Assembly: GCA_903820955.1 (NCBI GenBank)
Contig: CAIJJH010000172.1
Location: 1 to 12,736, forward strand
Origin: an uncultured Micrococcales bacterium
Lineage (GTDB): Bacteria; Actinomycetota; Actinomycetes; Actinomycetales; Microbacteriaceae
DNA length: 12,736 nucleotides
Direction of reading: 5' to 3'
This document shows, piece by piece, positions 1 to 6,699 of the stretch. Position 1 is the first letter of the stretch, and each line of letters starts with the position of its first letter. The translations under genes and the position numbers were made by a program. The notes under the pieces are model-generated. The model was not told the DNA's origin. It did no database searches and saw nothing but the letters and a program-made list of their open reading frames with translations.

Positions 1-493
1 CGCACATAGATTCGGTGTCGATTCGAAACAGTGGAGGGAAACCCTTGAGGCCATTGACTCGGCAATCGCCTTGCTGCGCGGAGATTTTGGTGTCTTGGTG
101 ACCGCCGACCATGGCATCGTCGACGTTGAGGTCTCTGGACAGATTTACCTCGAGGATATCCCTGGATTTAGCGACGCCGTCTCCTTCGCCGTGGGCGACC
201 CGAGGGCGCTCTTTGCTTACGGTGATGCAGTTGGGGCTAGAACAGCGCTGCAACTCGCCGGAACGCAGGTATACGCTGTGACGCCCGAAGAACTAATTGC
301 TCTTGGTTGGATAGCTCCGGAACTTCGCACGATGGGTAAGGCTCCCGACCTGGTCATCATTGCCAAACCGGGTTACGCCTGCTACGACCGCAGGACGGCG
401 AATCCGCGAAGCCTAGCGATGGTGGGGCAGCACGGTGGCATTTCTGACGAAGAAATGCGTGTGCCTCTAATCCGTGCTGGGCTGTTCGTCTGA
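1..493 (+). CDS. Alkaline phosphatase superfamily protein (nucleotide pyrophosphatase/phosphodiesterase type), 3' part
   Basis: Partial gene: the reading frame is open from base 2, so the start lies outside the window and 163 codons are visible. The family comprises metal-dependent phosphohydrolases or phosphodiesterases with two metal ions at the active site. Visible signatures are AHRFGVDS at visible residues 1-8 (His2 is a likely metal ligand), TADHG at 34-38 (the Asp-His metal-binding pair) and GQHGG followed by SDEEMRVPLI at 142-157, the usual C-terminal His ligand block. A TTG at 71 could be mistaken for a start, but homologous sequence continues upstream of it. The actual substrate cannot be told from this fragment. 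The 3' end overlaps the 3' end of convergent sepH by 27 bp. A phosphatase of this family next to sepH is, as I recall, common in Actinobacteria. Family call is firm; specific function is open. Confidence 0.85.
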   Translation, partial: AHRFGVDSKQWRETLEAIDSAIALLRGDFGVLVTADHGIVDVEVSGQIYLEDIPGFSDAVSFAVGDPRALFAYGDAVGARTALQLAGTQVYAVTPEELIALGWIAPELRTMGKAPDLVIIAKPGYACYDRRTANPRSLAMVGQHGGISDEEMRVPLIRAGLFV

Positions 494-1363
494 TTTAGCG
501 CCAAAGACTATCTCGTCCCAGGAGGGCATCGGTGCACGACCCTTCTTAGAGACGTCGACCGTTGGCTCTGATTCAGTTTCGAACTCCTCAACCTCGAGAG
601 CTTCGAAGGGTTCGTCGACTTCATCAGGAAACGCGTCCTCGGCCTCTACAGGTTCAGTCTCTACTAGGGCTGCGGCAGCCTCGCGCCTCTGTCTGAAAGC
701 GTCGAGTAGCTCGGTCGGCGCTTCGACTTCAGCCGGCTTGGTCTCGCTAACTGCTGGACTGATTGTCGGGTTAACCAGAGCCTTTAGTTTTGGGATTGGC
801 GCGTCGCCGAAGCCCGATTGACTTGAGAGCCCGATCGCGGTTTCATTCTCGGGGCTAAGACTGACGGCGCGCGGGTCGAATGTCCAGACGGCCTCGCCAG
901 TGCCTCCCATGGTTTCGAACGAAGCGGTAATCTCCCAGGTAAATGGGGTAGTGCGACTAGCCCGCCAGGTGGCGCCAGATGCTCCACCGTTTTGCAAACG
1001 TTCCAGCATTAGCTCGCCGAATTCGCGGTGTCGCACCTCGTTGAAGCGATCCGGTTCAATCTCTACGCGCACACTCAGTGCCGCTGCGACCATGTGCTCG
1101 AGTTCTTCAAGCACTGGATTAGCGAATTTGTATAAGTACTCAGCGGAATCCCCGCTCGCCTTTGCGAGCTCCGAAACAGTGGAGCCGGCGCGCACCGCGT
1201 CCTGGATTTCGCGGGGAGTCATAACGTGCTCCGCTTCGTCTTTGGGGGACGTCTTTACTGCGGCCCGTATTGATGAGTCGACCGCTAGACGAAATTTCTC
1301 GCCCTCTTGAGTCTCGAGGACTAGCGACTCGCCATCGCCGCTGATAAACCTTATGTCTTGCAT
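467..1363 (-). CDS. sepH: Septation protein SepH (DUF3071)
   Basis: SepH is an actinobacterial cell-division protein that binds FtsZ and promotes Z-ring assembly in the cytoplasm. The 298-residue product starts MQDIRFI, the usual SepH opening, with a small conserved N-terminal domain (about 1-40). A helix-turn-helix-like stretch follows at about 48-80 (MTPREIQDAVRAGSTVSELA). The middle (about 100-190) is the rest of the conserved domain. From about 205 the protein is acidic, low-complexity and probably disordered, ending in the basic-plus-tryptophan motif KKGRAPMPSWDEIVFG at 273-288, which is typical of SepH tails. The ATG at 1361-1363 has a purine-rich AAAGGCAGG stretch upstream. The length is in the family range (about 300-380). 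It is divergent from the DUF4193 gene, as in other Actinobacteria, and its last 27 bp overlap the phosphatase gene. Confidence 0.93.
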   Translation of the reverse strand: MQDIRFISGDGESLVLETQEGEKFRLAVDSSIRAAVKTSPKDEAEHVMTPREIQDAVRAGSTVSELAKASGDSAEYLYKFANPVLEELEHMVAAALSVRVEIEPDRFNEVRHREFGELMLERLQNGGASGATWRASRTTPFTWEITASFETMGGTGEAVWTFDPRAVSLSPENETAIGLSSQSGFGDAPIPKLKALVNPTISPAVSETKPAEVEAPTELLDAFRQRREAAAALVETEPVEAEDAFPDEVDEPFEALEVEEFETESEPTVDVSKKGRAPMPSWDEIVFGAKSDEQPSTD

Positions 1364-1407
1364 GAGATACCTGCCTTTGTGTAGCAGTTTGCCACCATTA
1401 GGTGCGA

Positions 1408-1436
1408 TTTATCCTTAAGTTGCCTAAATGTGTCTC
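1408..1436 (-). promoter_or_regulatory. Candidate sepH promoter
   Basis: Read on the minus strand, GAGACA (1436-1431) and GATAAA (1413-1408) are separated by 17 bp, each matching the -35 and -10 consensus at four of six positions. Transcription would begin near 1401 and give a leader of about 38 nt before the sepH ATG. This is pattern matching by eye in a 189-bp spacer and has not been scored against a model. Confidence 0.35.
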
Positions 1437-1470
1437 ATTTCGAATCTTTGGAATAACTGGTAATCCTCGT

Positions 1471-1479
1471 TGTTATAGT
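1471..1479 (+). promoter_or_regulatory. Candidate extended -10 promoter for the DUF4193 gene
   Basis: TGTTATAGT matches the extended -10 pattern TGnTATAAT with one mismatch. It lies in the spacer between sepH and the DUF4193 gene and would place the transcript start near 1486, about 67 nt before the ATG at 1553. There is no good -35 at 16-18 bp, as is usual for extended -10 promoters. A second, weaker option is TTGTTA (1506-1511), 16 bp, TACAAA (1528-1533), which would give a leader of only about a dozen nt. Confidence 0.4.
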
Positions 1480-1552
1480 GTGGCGCGGTTGCCTTTTGCA
1501 AGAAGTTGTTAGAGACTACTCGCGCTTTACAAATGCGACTGAAAGAACGGGC

Positions 1553-1840
1553 ATGGCAACGGATTACGACGCACCTCGAAAGAACGACGACGACCACGAG
1601 TCGATCGAAGCTATCAAAGAGGGATCTACCGATGGCGGCGGCCACGGCGAAACAGACGTTCGCGCCCTCGAAGAGGCTTTCGGCTTTGCCTCGGAAGCGA
1701 TTCCAGATGACCTCGACGGCGTTGCCGTTGTACCTGTTCAGCAGGACGAGTTCACCTGCAGCGAGTGCTTCATCGTCAAGCACCATTCGCTGCTGAGCCG
1801 CAAGAAGAAAACCGGCCCAGTTTGCATCGAGTGCGACTAG
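1553..1840 (+). CDS. DUF4193 family zinc-ribbon protein
   Basis: A small 95-residue actinobacterial protein of unknown function. It opens with MATDYDAPRK, the near-invariant start of DUF4193, followed by an acidic, Gly-rich stretch that is probably disordered (to about residue 55). It closes with a zinc-ribbon-like module: DEFTCSECFIVKHHSLL, a basic spacer, then GPVCIEC, i.e. two CxxC pairs. I chose the ATG at 1553 although the frame stays open upstream to a GTG at 1478: those extra 25 codons do not look like DUF4193, and MATDYDAP is the family's N-terminus. The upstream GAAAGAACGG is only a weak ribosome-binding site. The stop lies within the same CTAG that ends DUF3093 on the other strand. 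The family's role is unknown; the zinc ribbon suggests nucleic-acid or protein contacts, which is inference. Confidence 0.92.
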   Translation: MATDYDAPRKNDDDHESIEAIKEGSTDGGGHGETDVRALEEAFGFASEAIPDDLDGVAVVPVQQDEFTCSECFIVKHHSLLSRKKKTGPVCIECD

Positions 1841-2274
1841 TTTTCTAGAAAATACTTAAGTTCTTCGGGTCGGCGCGTCGAGAATAGCCAGTAAGGCGTT
1901 GGGTCGGCCGGGTCGGCAATCTCAATCTTCAGAGCACTATGAACCGACGCCTGAAAACTGGTAAAAGCTCTCGAATCCAGCTTGTGGCCGCGCTCGGCAA
2001 AAATGTCTTCGGTCAAGACTTCGTGTATCGAAGCTAAGAATTTGCGCTCGATTGTGGCTCTGCCCACCCGAAACTCTCCCTTTGTTGCGACGATAACGGG
2101 TGCCAGCGAGTAAAGGCAAACCGTCAGGATCAAAGTGGCGGCAATCGCTAGCCACAAGCCAAGTACCGCGTTGAGCGGTAGCGCAATCGCGTATACAAAC
2201 AGTCCAAGTAGTGGTGCGAGTCCAAAGGTTAGCCCGCTGGGTAAAACCCGTTCGCGGTAAAGGTCTGTAGGCAT
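1837..2274 (-). CDS. DUF3093 family membrane protein
   Basis: A 145-residue actinobacterial protein of unknown function. The family start YRER is at residues 6-9. Two hydrophobic segments (about 13-34 and 36-59) form a probable membrane hairpin with little loop between them. The remaining about 85 residues are a soluble domain, ending in the highly conserved block DPADPTPYWLFSTRRPEEL (121-139), which clinches the family. The ATG at 2274-2272 is the natural start. The gene is head-to-head with dut, with 22 bp (or a 2-bp overlap if the longer dut start is used) between start codons, and tail-to-tail with DUF4193 over four bases. DUF4193-DUF3093-dut is a recurrent actinobacterial neighbourhood. 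No enzymatic motif is visible. Confidence 0.92.
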   Translation of the reverse strand: MPTDLYRERVLPSGLTFGLAPLLGLFVYAIALPLNAVLGLWLAIAATLILTVCLYSLAPVIVATKGEFRVGRATIERKFLASIHEVLTEDIFAERGHKLDSRAFTSFQASVHSALKIEIADPADPTPYWLFSTRRPEELKYFLEN

Positions 2275-2278
2275 GAAC

Positions 2279-2287
2279 TTAGATTAC
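2279..2287. promoter_or_regulatory. Candidate shared -10 region of the divergent DUF3093/dut pair
   Basis: TTAGATTA (2279-2286) reads as TAGATT on the plus strand (2280-2285) and, one base further out, as TAATCT on the minus strand (2287-2282). Both resemble -10 boxes. Counting about 7 bp downstream puts the dut transcript start near 2292 (ATG at 2297) and the DUF3093 start near 2275 (ATG at 2274). Both messages would then be leaderless or nearly so, which is common in Actinobacteria. No convincing -35 box is seen on either side, so this is a hypothesis. Confidence 0.3.
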
Positions 2288-2296
2288 GCTCTAAGG

Positions 2297-2731
2297 ATGG
2301 AACAAACCGAAGTGCTCATCGTATGCACCGACGAAATGCTGCCACACTACGCCCAAGCGGGCGATGCTGGGGCTGATTTGCGTTCTTCAGTGGCGGTAAC
2401 CATTCAGGCGGGTAAGCGCCTCACAGTGCCAACCGGTGTGTCCCTCGCCATGCAAGACGGCCTGGTGGGACTAGTTCACCCGCGGTCCGGTTTAGCCGCG
2501 AAGCACGGAATCACCGTCCTAAACGCACCCGGCACTGTCGACGCCGGGTATCGCGGCGAAATAGCGGTCACACTACTTAATACTTCGGAATCTGATTTCG
2601 AAATCAGCATCGGCGACCGTATTGCCCAAATCTTGTTCCAACCCGTTCTACGTGCCGAATTCGTTCGTGTCGAAGTGCTACCGGGTTCGTTTCGCGGCCA
2701 AGCTGGCTTTGGTTCGACGGGTATCGCGTGA
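2297..2731 (+). CDS. dut: Deoxyuridine 5'-triphosphate nucleotidohydrolase (dUTPase)
   Basis: Hydrolyses dUTP to dUMP and pyrophosphate, keeping uracil out of DNA and supplying dUMP for thymidylate synthesis; a cytosolic homotrimer with Mg2+. All five motifs of trimeric dUTPases are present: GDAGADL (22-28), HPRSGLA (motif 2), the NAPGTVDAGYRGE block with the catalytic Asp (motif 3), GDRIAQILF (motif 4) and the C-terminal RGQAGFGSTG (motif 5). From the ATG at 2297 the protein has 144 residues and motif 1 sits at about residue 22, as in the M. tuberculosis enzyme. An in-frame ATG at 2273 would add eight residues (MNLDYALR) and has an AAGG 9 nt upstream, so it cannot be excluded. It heads the plus-strand gene train and overlaps the next gene by the GTGA at 2728-2731. 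Confidence 0.96.
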   Translation: MEQTEVLIVCTDEMLPHYAQAGDAGADLRSSVAVTIQAGKRLTVPTGVSLAMQDGLVGLVHPRSGLAAKHGITVLNAPGTVDAGYRGEIAVTLLNTSESDFEISIGDRIAQILFQPVLRAEFVRVEVLPGSFRGQAGFGSTGIA

Positions 2732-3303
2732 TCGAAAAGCTCGCCCCGTCTGATCGCGCGCAGAACGGTCCTTTTGACTCGAGCGAGCTTAATCTTGCGC
2801 CAGGCTTCATTGACTTCGGCGCACTCCGATTGGTTCCGAAACCGGGTGTTGGTATCAAAATCGAGGTCGAGGAAGCTACCGGAAAGGTAGTGGCAATCAC
2901 GATAGATGTTGCTGATTCAACCTTGCAGGTTTCGGTGTTTTCAGCATCGAAGTTGGCCGGCCTGTGGTCCGAAGTTCTGAGTCAACTCGAGACTTCGATT
3001 ACCGCCGATGGTGGTTCAGTCTTGCCTTACACCGGGCAACTCGGCAGGGGTATCGACACCAGAGTGTCTCAACAGGACGGTTCTAGCCGCAGGATTCGGT
3101 TCATTGGCGTGGACGGCCCGCGGTGGTTCCTCAGGGGGTCGATTACGGGTGCAGCTCTTGAGGACTTGGTGGCGAATGAGCAGATCGAAACCGTATTTCG
3201 CTCCATCGTCGTGCACAGAGGTGACCAAGCAATGCCACCGCGTGAGCCGCTTGAGTTATTAGTCCCAGCCGGTGTCATAGCGCCGCCGAGACCCCTCTCG
3301 TGA
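2728..3303 (+). CDS. DUF3710 domain-containing protein
   Basis: A 191-residue soluble protein of unknown function found in Actinobacteria directly after dut. Family signatures are DRAQNGPFDSSE (9-20), the IDFGALRLVPKPG strand region (28-40), VEEATGKVVAITI (47-59) and the core RFIGVDGPRWFLRG (124-137), followed by VFRSIVVHRGDQAMPPREPL (156-175). The product begins with GTG at 2728, whose GTGA overlaps the dut stop, so translation is probably coupled; no good independent ribosome-binding site is visible. The stop overlaps the start of the DUF3159 gene. I see no signal peptide, membrane segment or catalytic signature. Its place between a nucleotide-pool enzyme and a membrane protein does not reveal its function. 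Confidence 0.92.
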   Translation: MIEKLAPSDRAQNGPFDSSELNLAPGFIDFGALRLVPKPGVGIKIEVEEATGKVVAITIDVADSTLQVSVFSASKLAGLWSEVLSQLETSITADGGSVLPYTGQLGRGIDTRVSQQDGSSRRIRFIGVDGPRWFLRGSITGAALEDLVANEQIETVFRSIVVHRGDQAMPPREPLELLVPAGVIAPPRPLS

Positions 3304-3974
3304 TGGCTGATGAGAAAGCCGGCGCTAACAAGCTGGGCATCAAGAGACATGAGGACGGTTCGCTCCTACTCGATGGCAAGTCTTTGCTCGCAAGCCTCGG
3401 GGGAGTTTGGGGTATTGCCGAGGCATCGATCCCTGGAGTCGTTTACGCGACTTCATACATCTTCAGTCAAAATGTTTTGCTCTCAGTCGTCCTAGCCACA
3501 GTTGTTTCACTGGTTTTCATCGTCGGTCAGATTCTTCGGAAGCGTCCTCTCGCGCAGGCAATCAGCGGGCTTTTTGGCATTGGATTAGCGGCCTACCTAA
3601 CACTGCGAAACGGCGTGGATGCTGCGCATGCGCGCGATTATTACCTTCAGGGGTTTTTGACTAACATCATCTACTTCTCGGTCCTAGGGTTATCGATACT
3701 TATTCGTTGGCCCATCGTTGGCGTCTTGATTGGCATGCTCAGTTCCGGCGGCTCATGGCGCAAGGATGTGCATCTCAGGCGCAAATACTCCCTGATAACG
3801 CTGATCTGGGTTGCCCTGTTCGGCTTCCGCCTCTTGGTAGAAGTGCCGCTTTACCTTGCAAATCAGGTCGTTGCTCTAGGTGTAACCAAACTCGTGATGG
3901 GGATTCCGCTCTACGCACTGTGTGCTTGGTTCACTTGGCTGGCGGTTCGCCGGTCAATACGCGAAGCCAAGTAG
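3303..3974 (+). CDS. DUF3159 family integral membrane protein
   Basis: About 223 residues, unknown function, actinobacterial. After a short charged N-terminus comes the family hallmark SLLASLGGVWGIAEASIPG (about 28-46). Several hydrophobic segments then suggest roughly five to six membrane helices (about 42-58, 60-78, 85-100, 115-137, 160-180, 187-212). Conserved loops are PLAQAISGLFGIG, YLQGFLTNIIY and IRWPIVGVLIG. It ends with a short basic tail. ATG at 3303 (TGATG with the DUF3710 stop) and GTG at 3300 (GTGA) are both possible, differing by one residue. Tight coupling to DUF3710 suggests that the soluble and membrane proteins act together, which is inference. In relatives an OB-fold gene often stands between these two genes (from memory); it is absent here. 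Confidence 0.92.
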   Translation: MADEKAGANKLGIKRHEDGSLLLDGKSLLASLGGVWGIAEASIPGVVYATSYIFSQNVLLSVVLATVVSLVFIVGQILRKRPLAQAISGLFGIGLAAYLTLRNGVDAAHARDYYLQGFLTNIIYFSVLGLSILIRWPIVGVLIGMLSSGGSWRKDVHLRRKYSLITLIWVALFGFRLLVEVPLYLANQVVALGVTKLVMGIPLYALCAWFTWLAVRRSIREAK

Positions 3975-3983
3975 TGGTATTTT
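3975..3983 (+). promoter_or_regulatory. Possible extended -10 for an acnA-dxs promoter
   Basis: TGGTATTTT directly after the DUF3159 stop resembles an extended -10 (TGn plus TATTTT, four of six matches). It would start a transcript near 3990, leaving about 28 nt before the acnA start. There is no recognisable -35. The 43-bp gap before acnA is the only real gap in the dut-dxs train, which makes an internal promoter reasonable, but the match is weak. Confidence 0.22.
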
Positions 3984-4003
3984 CGACTTAGGAATCAAGA
4001 AAT

Positions 4004-4020
4004 AAGGAGTGGGCTGGTTG
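4004..4020 (+). promoter_or_regulatory. Ribosome-binding site that sets a TTG start for acnA
   Basis: AAGGAG at 4004-4009 is the strongest Shine-Dalgarno sequence in the window. It overlaps a GTG at 4009, which therefore cannot be the start it serves. Eight bases downstream lies TTG (4018-4020), the right spacing, and translation from there gives the aconitase N-terminus MSLVNSYGA. Confidence 0.8.
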
Positions 4021-6696
4021 TCACTAGTTAACAGCTACGGAGCAAGTGAAATATTGAGTGTCGGCGGTAAAAGCTACCGAATATTCAAGCTCGCCTCAGC
4101 AGACGCTCCAAGGTTGCCCTATAGCCTCAAAATCTTGCTCGAAAACCTCCTCAGAACCGAGGACGGAGCCAACATCACGGCCGAGCACATCCGCGCCCTG
4201 GCGAACTGGGATCCATCGGCCGAGCCCGACACAGAGATCCAATTCACACCCGCTCGCGTTGTCATGCAGGATTTCACTGGAGTGCCTTGCATCGTTGACC
4301 TCGCCACCATGCGCGAAGCAGTCGCAGCCCTTGGCGGAGACCCAAAGAGAATCAACCCGTTGGCTCCAGCCGAAATGGTGATCGATCACTCCGTCGTGAT
4401 TGACGTCGCTGGTAGTCCAGACGCATTTGAGCGCAACGTCGAACTCGAATACGAGCGCAATGGCGAGCGTTACCAATTCTTGCGCTGGGGTCAAACGGCT
4501 TTTGATGACTTCAAGGTTGTACCGCCCGGCACTGGAATCGTGCACCAGGTCAACATCGAATACCTCGCCCGAACGGTGATGACCAGAATCGTAAACGGCG
4601 AGCTCCAGGCCTACCCAGACTCCTGTGTCGGCACAGACTCACACACCACGATGGTTAACGGTCTAGGAATCCTAGGCTGGGGCGTCGGAGGTATCGAAGC
4701 CGAGGCTGCAATGCTCGGTCAGCCGGTTTCGATGCTGATTCCAAAAGTCGTCGGCTTCAAACTGACCGGAGCTATTCCCGTTGGAGCAACTGCGACCGAC
4801 GTTGTTCTCACCATCACAGAGCAACTTCGCAAGCATGGCGTCGTCGGCAAGTTCGTCGAGTTCTACGGCGAGGGAGTCTCTTCGGTTCCACTTGCGAACA
4901 GGGCCACAATCGGCAACATGAGCCCGGAATTCGGCTCGACCGTAGCAATCTTCCCGGTCGACGAAGTCACCTTGGATTACCTGCGATTCACCGGTCGGCC
5001 AGCAGAAGAGATCGCGCTCGTCGAGGCTTACACAAAGGCGCAGGGACTTTGGCACGATCCTGCCATTGAACCGATTTTCAGCGAGTACCTCGAGTTGGAC
5101 CTCTCAACGGTCGTTCCATCTATTGCTGGCCCGAAACGCCCACAGGACCGCATCGAATTGTCGGTTGCCAAAGAGCATTTCGCCAATGACATCAAAACCT
5201 ATTCGGACGCTGCTTCCAAACCCGCGGACGTCGCTGGCGAGTCGTACCAGATAGACAACGGCTATGTGACAATCGCTTCGATCACGTCCTGCACCAACAC
5301 CTCTAACCCCTCGGTAATGCTGGCCGCCGGACTACTTGCACGCAACGCGGTAGCCAAGGGTCTGAAATCGCAGCCTTGGGTCAAGACCTCTTTAGCACCG
5401 GGTTCAAAGGTGGTCACGGAGTATTACAAAGCGGCCGGACTAACCGACGACCTCGACGCACTCGGATTCAACCTCGTTGGTTACGGCTGCACGACCTGCA
5501 TCGGTAACTCAGGACCACTCGACGAATCGATCAGCGCAACGATCAACGAGCACGACCTAGCCGTTACCGCCGTGCTCTCAGGAAACCGCAACTTCGAAGG
5601 TCGAATCAATCCCGACGTCAAGATGAACTACCTAGCGTCACCTCCACTGGTCATCGCTTACGCCCTGGCTGGAACCATGAACTTCGACTTCGAGACTCAG
5701 CCCCTCGGGCAGGATCAAAGTGGCTCGGACGTGTTCCTCGCGGACATCTGGCCAACCCCTGCGGAGGTTCAGAGCACCATTGATTCTTCGATCAACTCGG
5801 CGATGTTCACCACGCAGTACGCGGGTGTATTCGAGGGAGATGAGCGCTGGCGTTCGCTGCCGACTCCGGTGGGCGCTACCTTCAACTGGGACGAAAACTC
5901 AACCTATGTGCGTAAACCTCCATACTTCGATGGCATGAAGCTTGAACCAACGGCGGTTTCTAGCATCGCCGGCGCTCGCGCACTGGCCGTCCTAGGTGAT
6001 TCTGTTACGACGGACCACATCAGCCCAGCGGGTTCGATCAAGGCAGATTCGCCCGCGGGTAAATATCTCACCGACCACGGCGTTTCGCGGTCGGACTTCA
6101 ACAGCTATGGCTCGAGACGAGGCAACCACGAAGTTATGATTCGCGGCACCTTCGCCAACATTCGCCTGAAGAACCTTTTGCTAGATGGTGTCGAAGGCGG
6201 CTACACCCGAGACTTCACGCAAGCCGAAGCACCGCAGTCCTTCATTTACGACGCTTCTAGCAACTACCAGGCAAGCGGCATTCCGCTTGTGATCCTCGCC
6301 GGCAAGGAATACGGTTCCGGTTCTTCGCGTGACTGGGCGGCCAAAGGCACTAGCCTCCTCGGCGTTCGGGCGGTTATCACCGAGTCCTTCGAGCGTATTC
6401 ACCGCAGCAACCTGATCGGAATGGGCGTCTTGCCACTCCAGTTCCCAGCTGGCCAAACCGCTAGTTCCCTCGGACTCGATGGCACCGAAATCTTTGACAT
6501 CGACGGAGTCGAACAGCTCAACGAAGGGGTCACTCCGAAGACCCTGCATGTGACCGCGCGTCCTTCTGATCACTCAAAGCCGGGTAAGACAGCGATCGAG
6601 TTTGACGCCGTTCTGCGAATCGATACCCCCGGTGAAGCCGATTACTACCGCAACGGCGGAATCCTCCAATACGTTCTGAGAAGCCTGGTCGCATAG
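4018..6696 (+). CDS. acnA: Aconitate hydratase AcnA (AcnA/IRP1 type)
   Basis: Interconverts citrate and isocitrate via cis-aconitate in the citrate cycle, using a cytosolic [4Fe-4S] cluster. From the TTG at 4018 the protein has 892 residues, matching the AcnA/IRP1 family (about 890) rather than AcnB. The three cluster ligands are Cys425 (in [11 protein letters not shown]), Cys491 and Cys494 (in [12 protein letters not shown]). Other landmarks are [15 protein letters not shown] in the N-terminal part, [14 protein letters not shown] at the linker to domain 4, and the swivel-domain substrate loop [16 protein letters not shown] near the C-terminus. The gene is intact with no missing ligand. It lies 43 bp after DUF3159 and 3 bp before dxs, so acnA and dxs are surely co-transcribed. 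Starting three codons earlier at the GTG is unlikely because that codon lies within the ribosome-binding site. Confidence 0.97.
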   Translation: MSLVNSYGASEILSVGGKSYRIFKLASADAPRLPYSLKILLENLLRTEDGANITAEHIRALANWDPSAEPDTEIQFTPARVVMQDFTGVPCIVDLATMREAVAALGGDPKRINPLAPAEMVIDHSVVIDVAGSPDAFERNVELEYERNGERYQFLRWGQTAFDDFKVVPPGTGIVHQVNIEYLARTVMTRIVNGELQAYPDSCVGTDSHTTMVNGLGILGWGVGGIEAEAAMLGQPVSMLIPKVVGFKLTGAIPVGATATDVVLTITEQLRKHGVVGKFVEFYGEGVSSVPLANRATIGNMSPEFGSTVAIFPVDEVTLDYLRFTGRPAEEIALVEAYTKAQGLWHDPAIEPIFSEYLELDLSTVVPSIAGPKRPQDRIELSVAKEHFANDIKTYSDAASKPADVAGESYQIDNGYVTIASITSCTNTSNPSVMLAAGLLARNAVAKGLKSQPWVKTSLAPGSKVVTEYYKAAGLTDDLDALGFNLVGYGCTTCIGNSGPLDESISATINEHDLAVTAVLSGNRNFEGRINPDVKMNYLASPPLVIAYALAGTMNFDFETQPLGQDQSGSDVFLADIWPTPAEVQSTIDSSINSAMFTTQYAGVFEGDERWRSLPTPVGATFNWDENSTYVRKPPYFDGMKLEPTAVSSIAGARALAVLGDSVTTDHISPAGSIKADSPAGKYLTDHGVSRSDFNSYGSRRGNHEVMIRGTFANIRLKNLLLDGVEGGYTRDFTQAEAPQSFIYDASSNYQASGIPLVILAGKEYGSGSSRDWAAKGTSLLGVRAVITESFERIHRSNLIGMGVLPLQFPAGQTASSLGLDGTEIFDIDGVEQLNEGVTPKTLHVTARPSDHSKPGKTAIEFDAVLRIDTPGEADYYRNGGILQYVLRSLVA

Positions 6697-6699
6697 CTC

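Noticed and set aside
71..493. Phosphatase gene starting at TTG 71
   Set aside because: The frame is open to the window edge, and the upstream residues (AHRFGVDSKQW) match the family, so the gene is truncated by the window.
467..820. Acidic low-complexity tail of sepH as a tandem repeat
   Set aside because: It is rich in Glu and Ala without a regular period; an acidic disordered tail is normal for SepH.
1478..1552. Longer DUF4193 product from GTG 1478
   Set aside because: The extra 25 residues do not resemble the family, whose N-terminus is MATDYDAP. The GTG also overlaps the candidate extended -10 element.
4096..4545. Minus-strand open frame of about 150 codons inside acnA
   Set aside because: Shadow of the aconitase gene; no family resemblance and no start signals.
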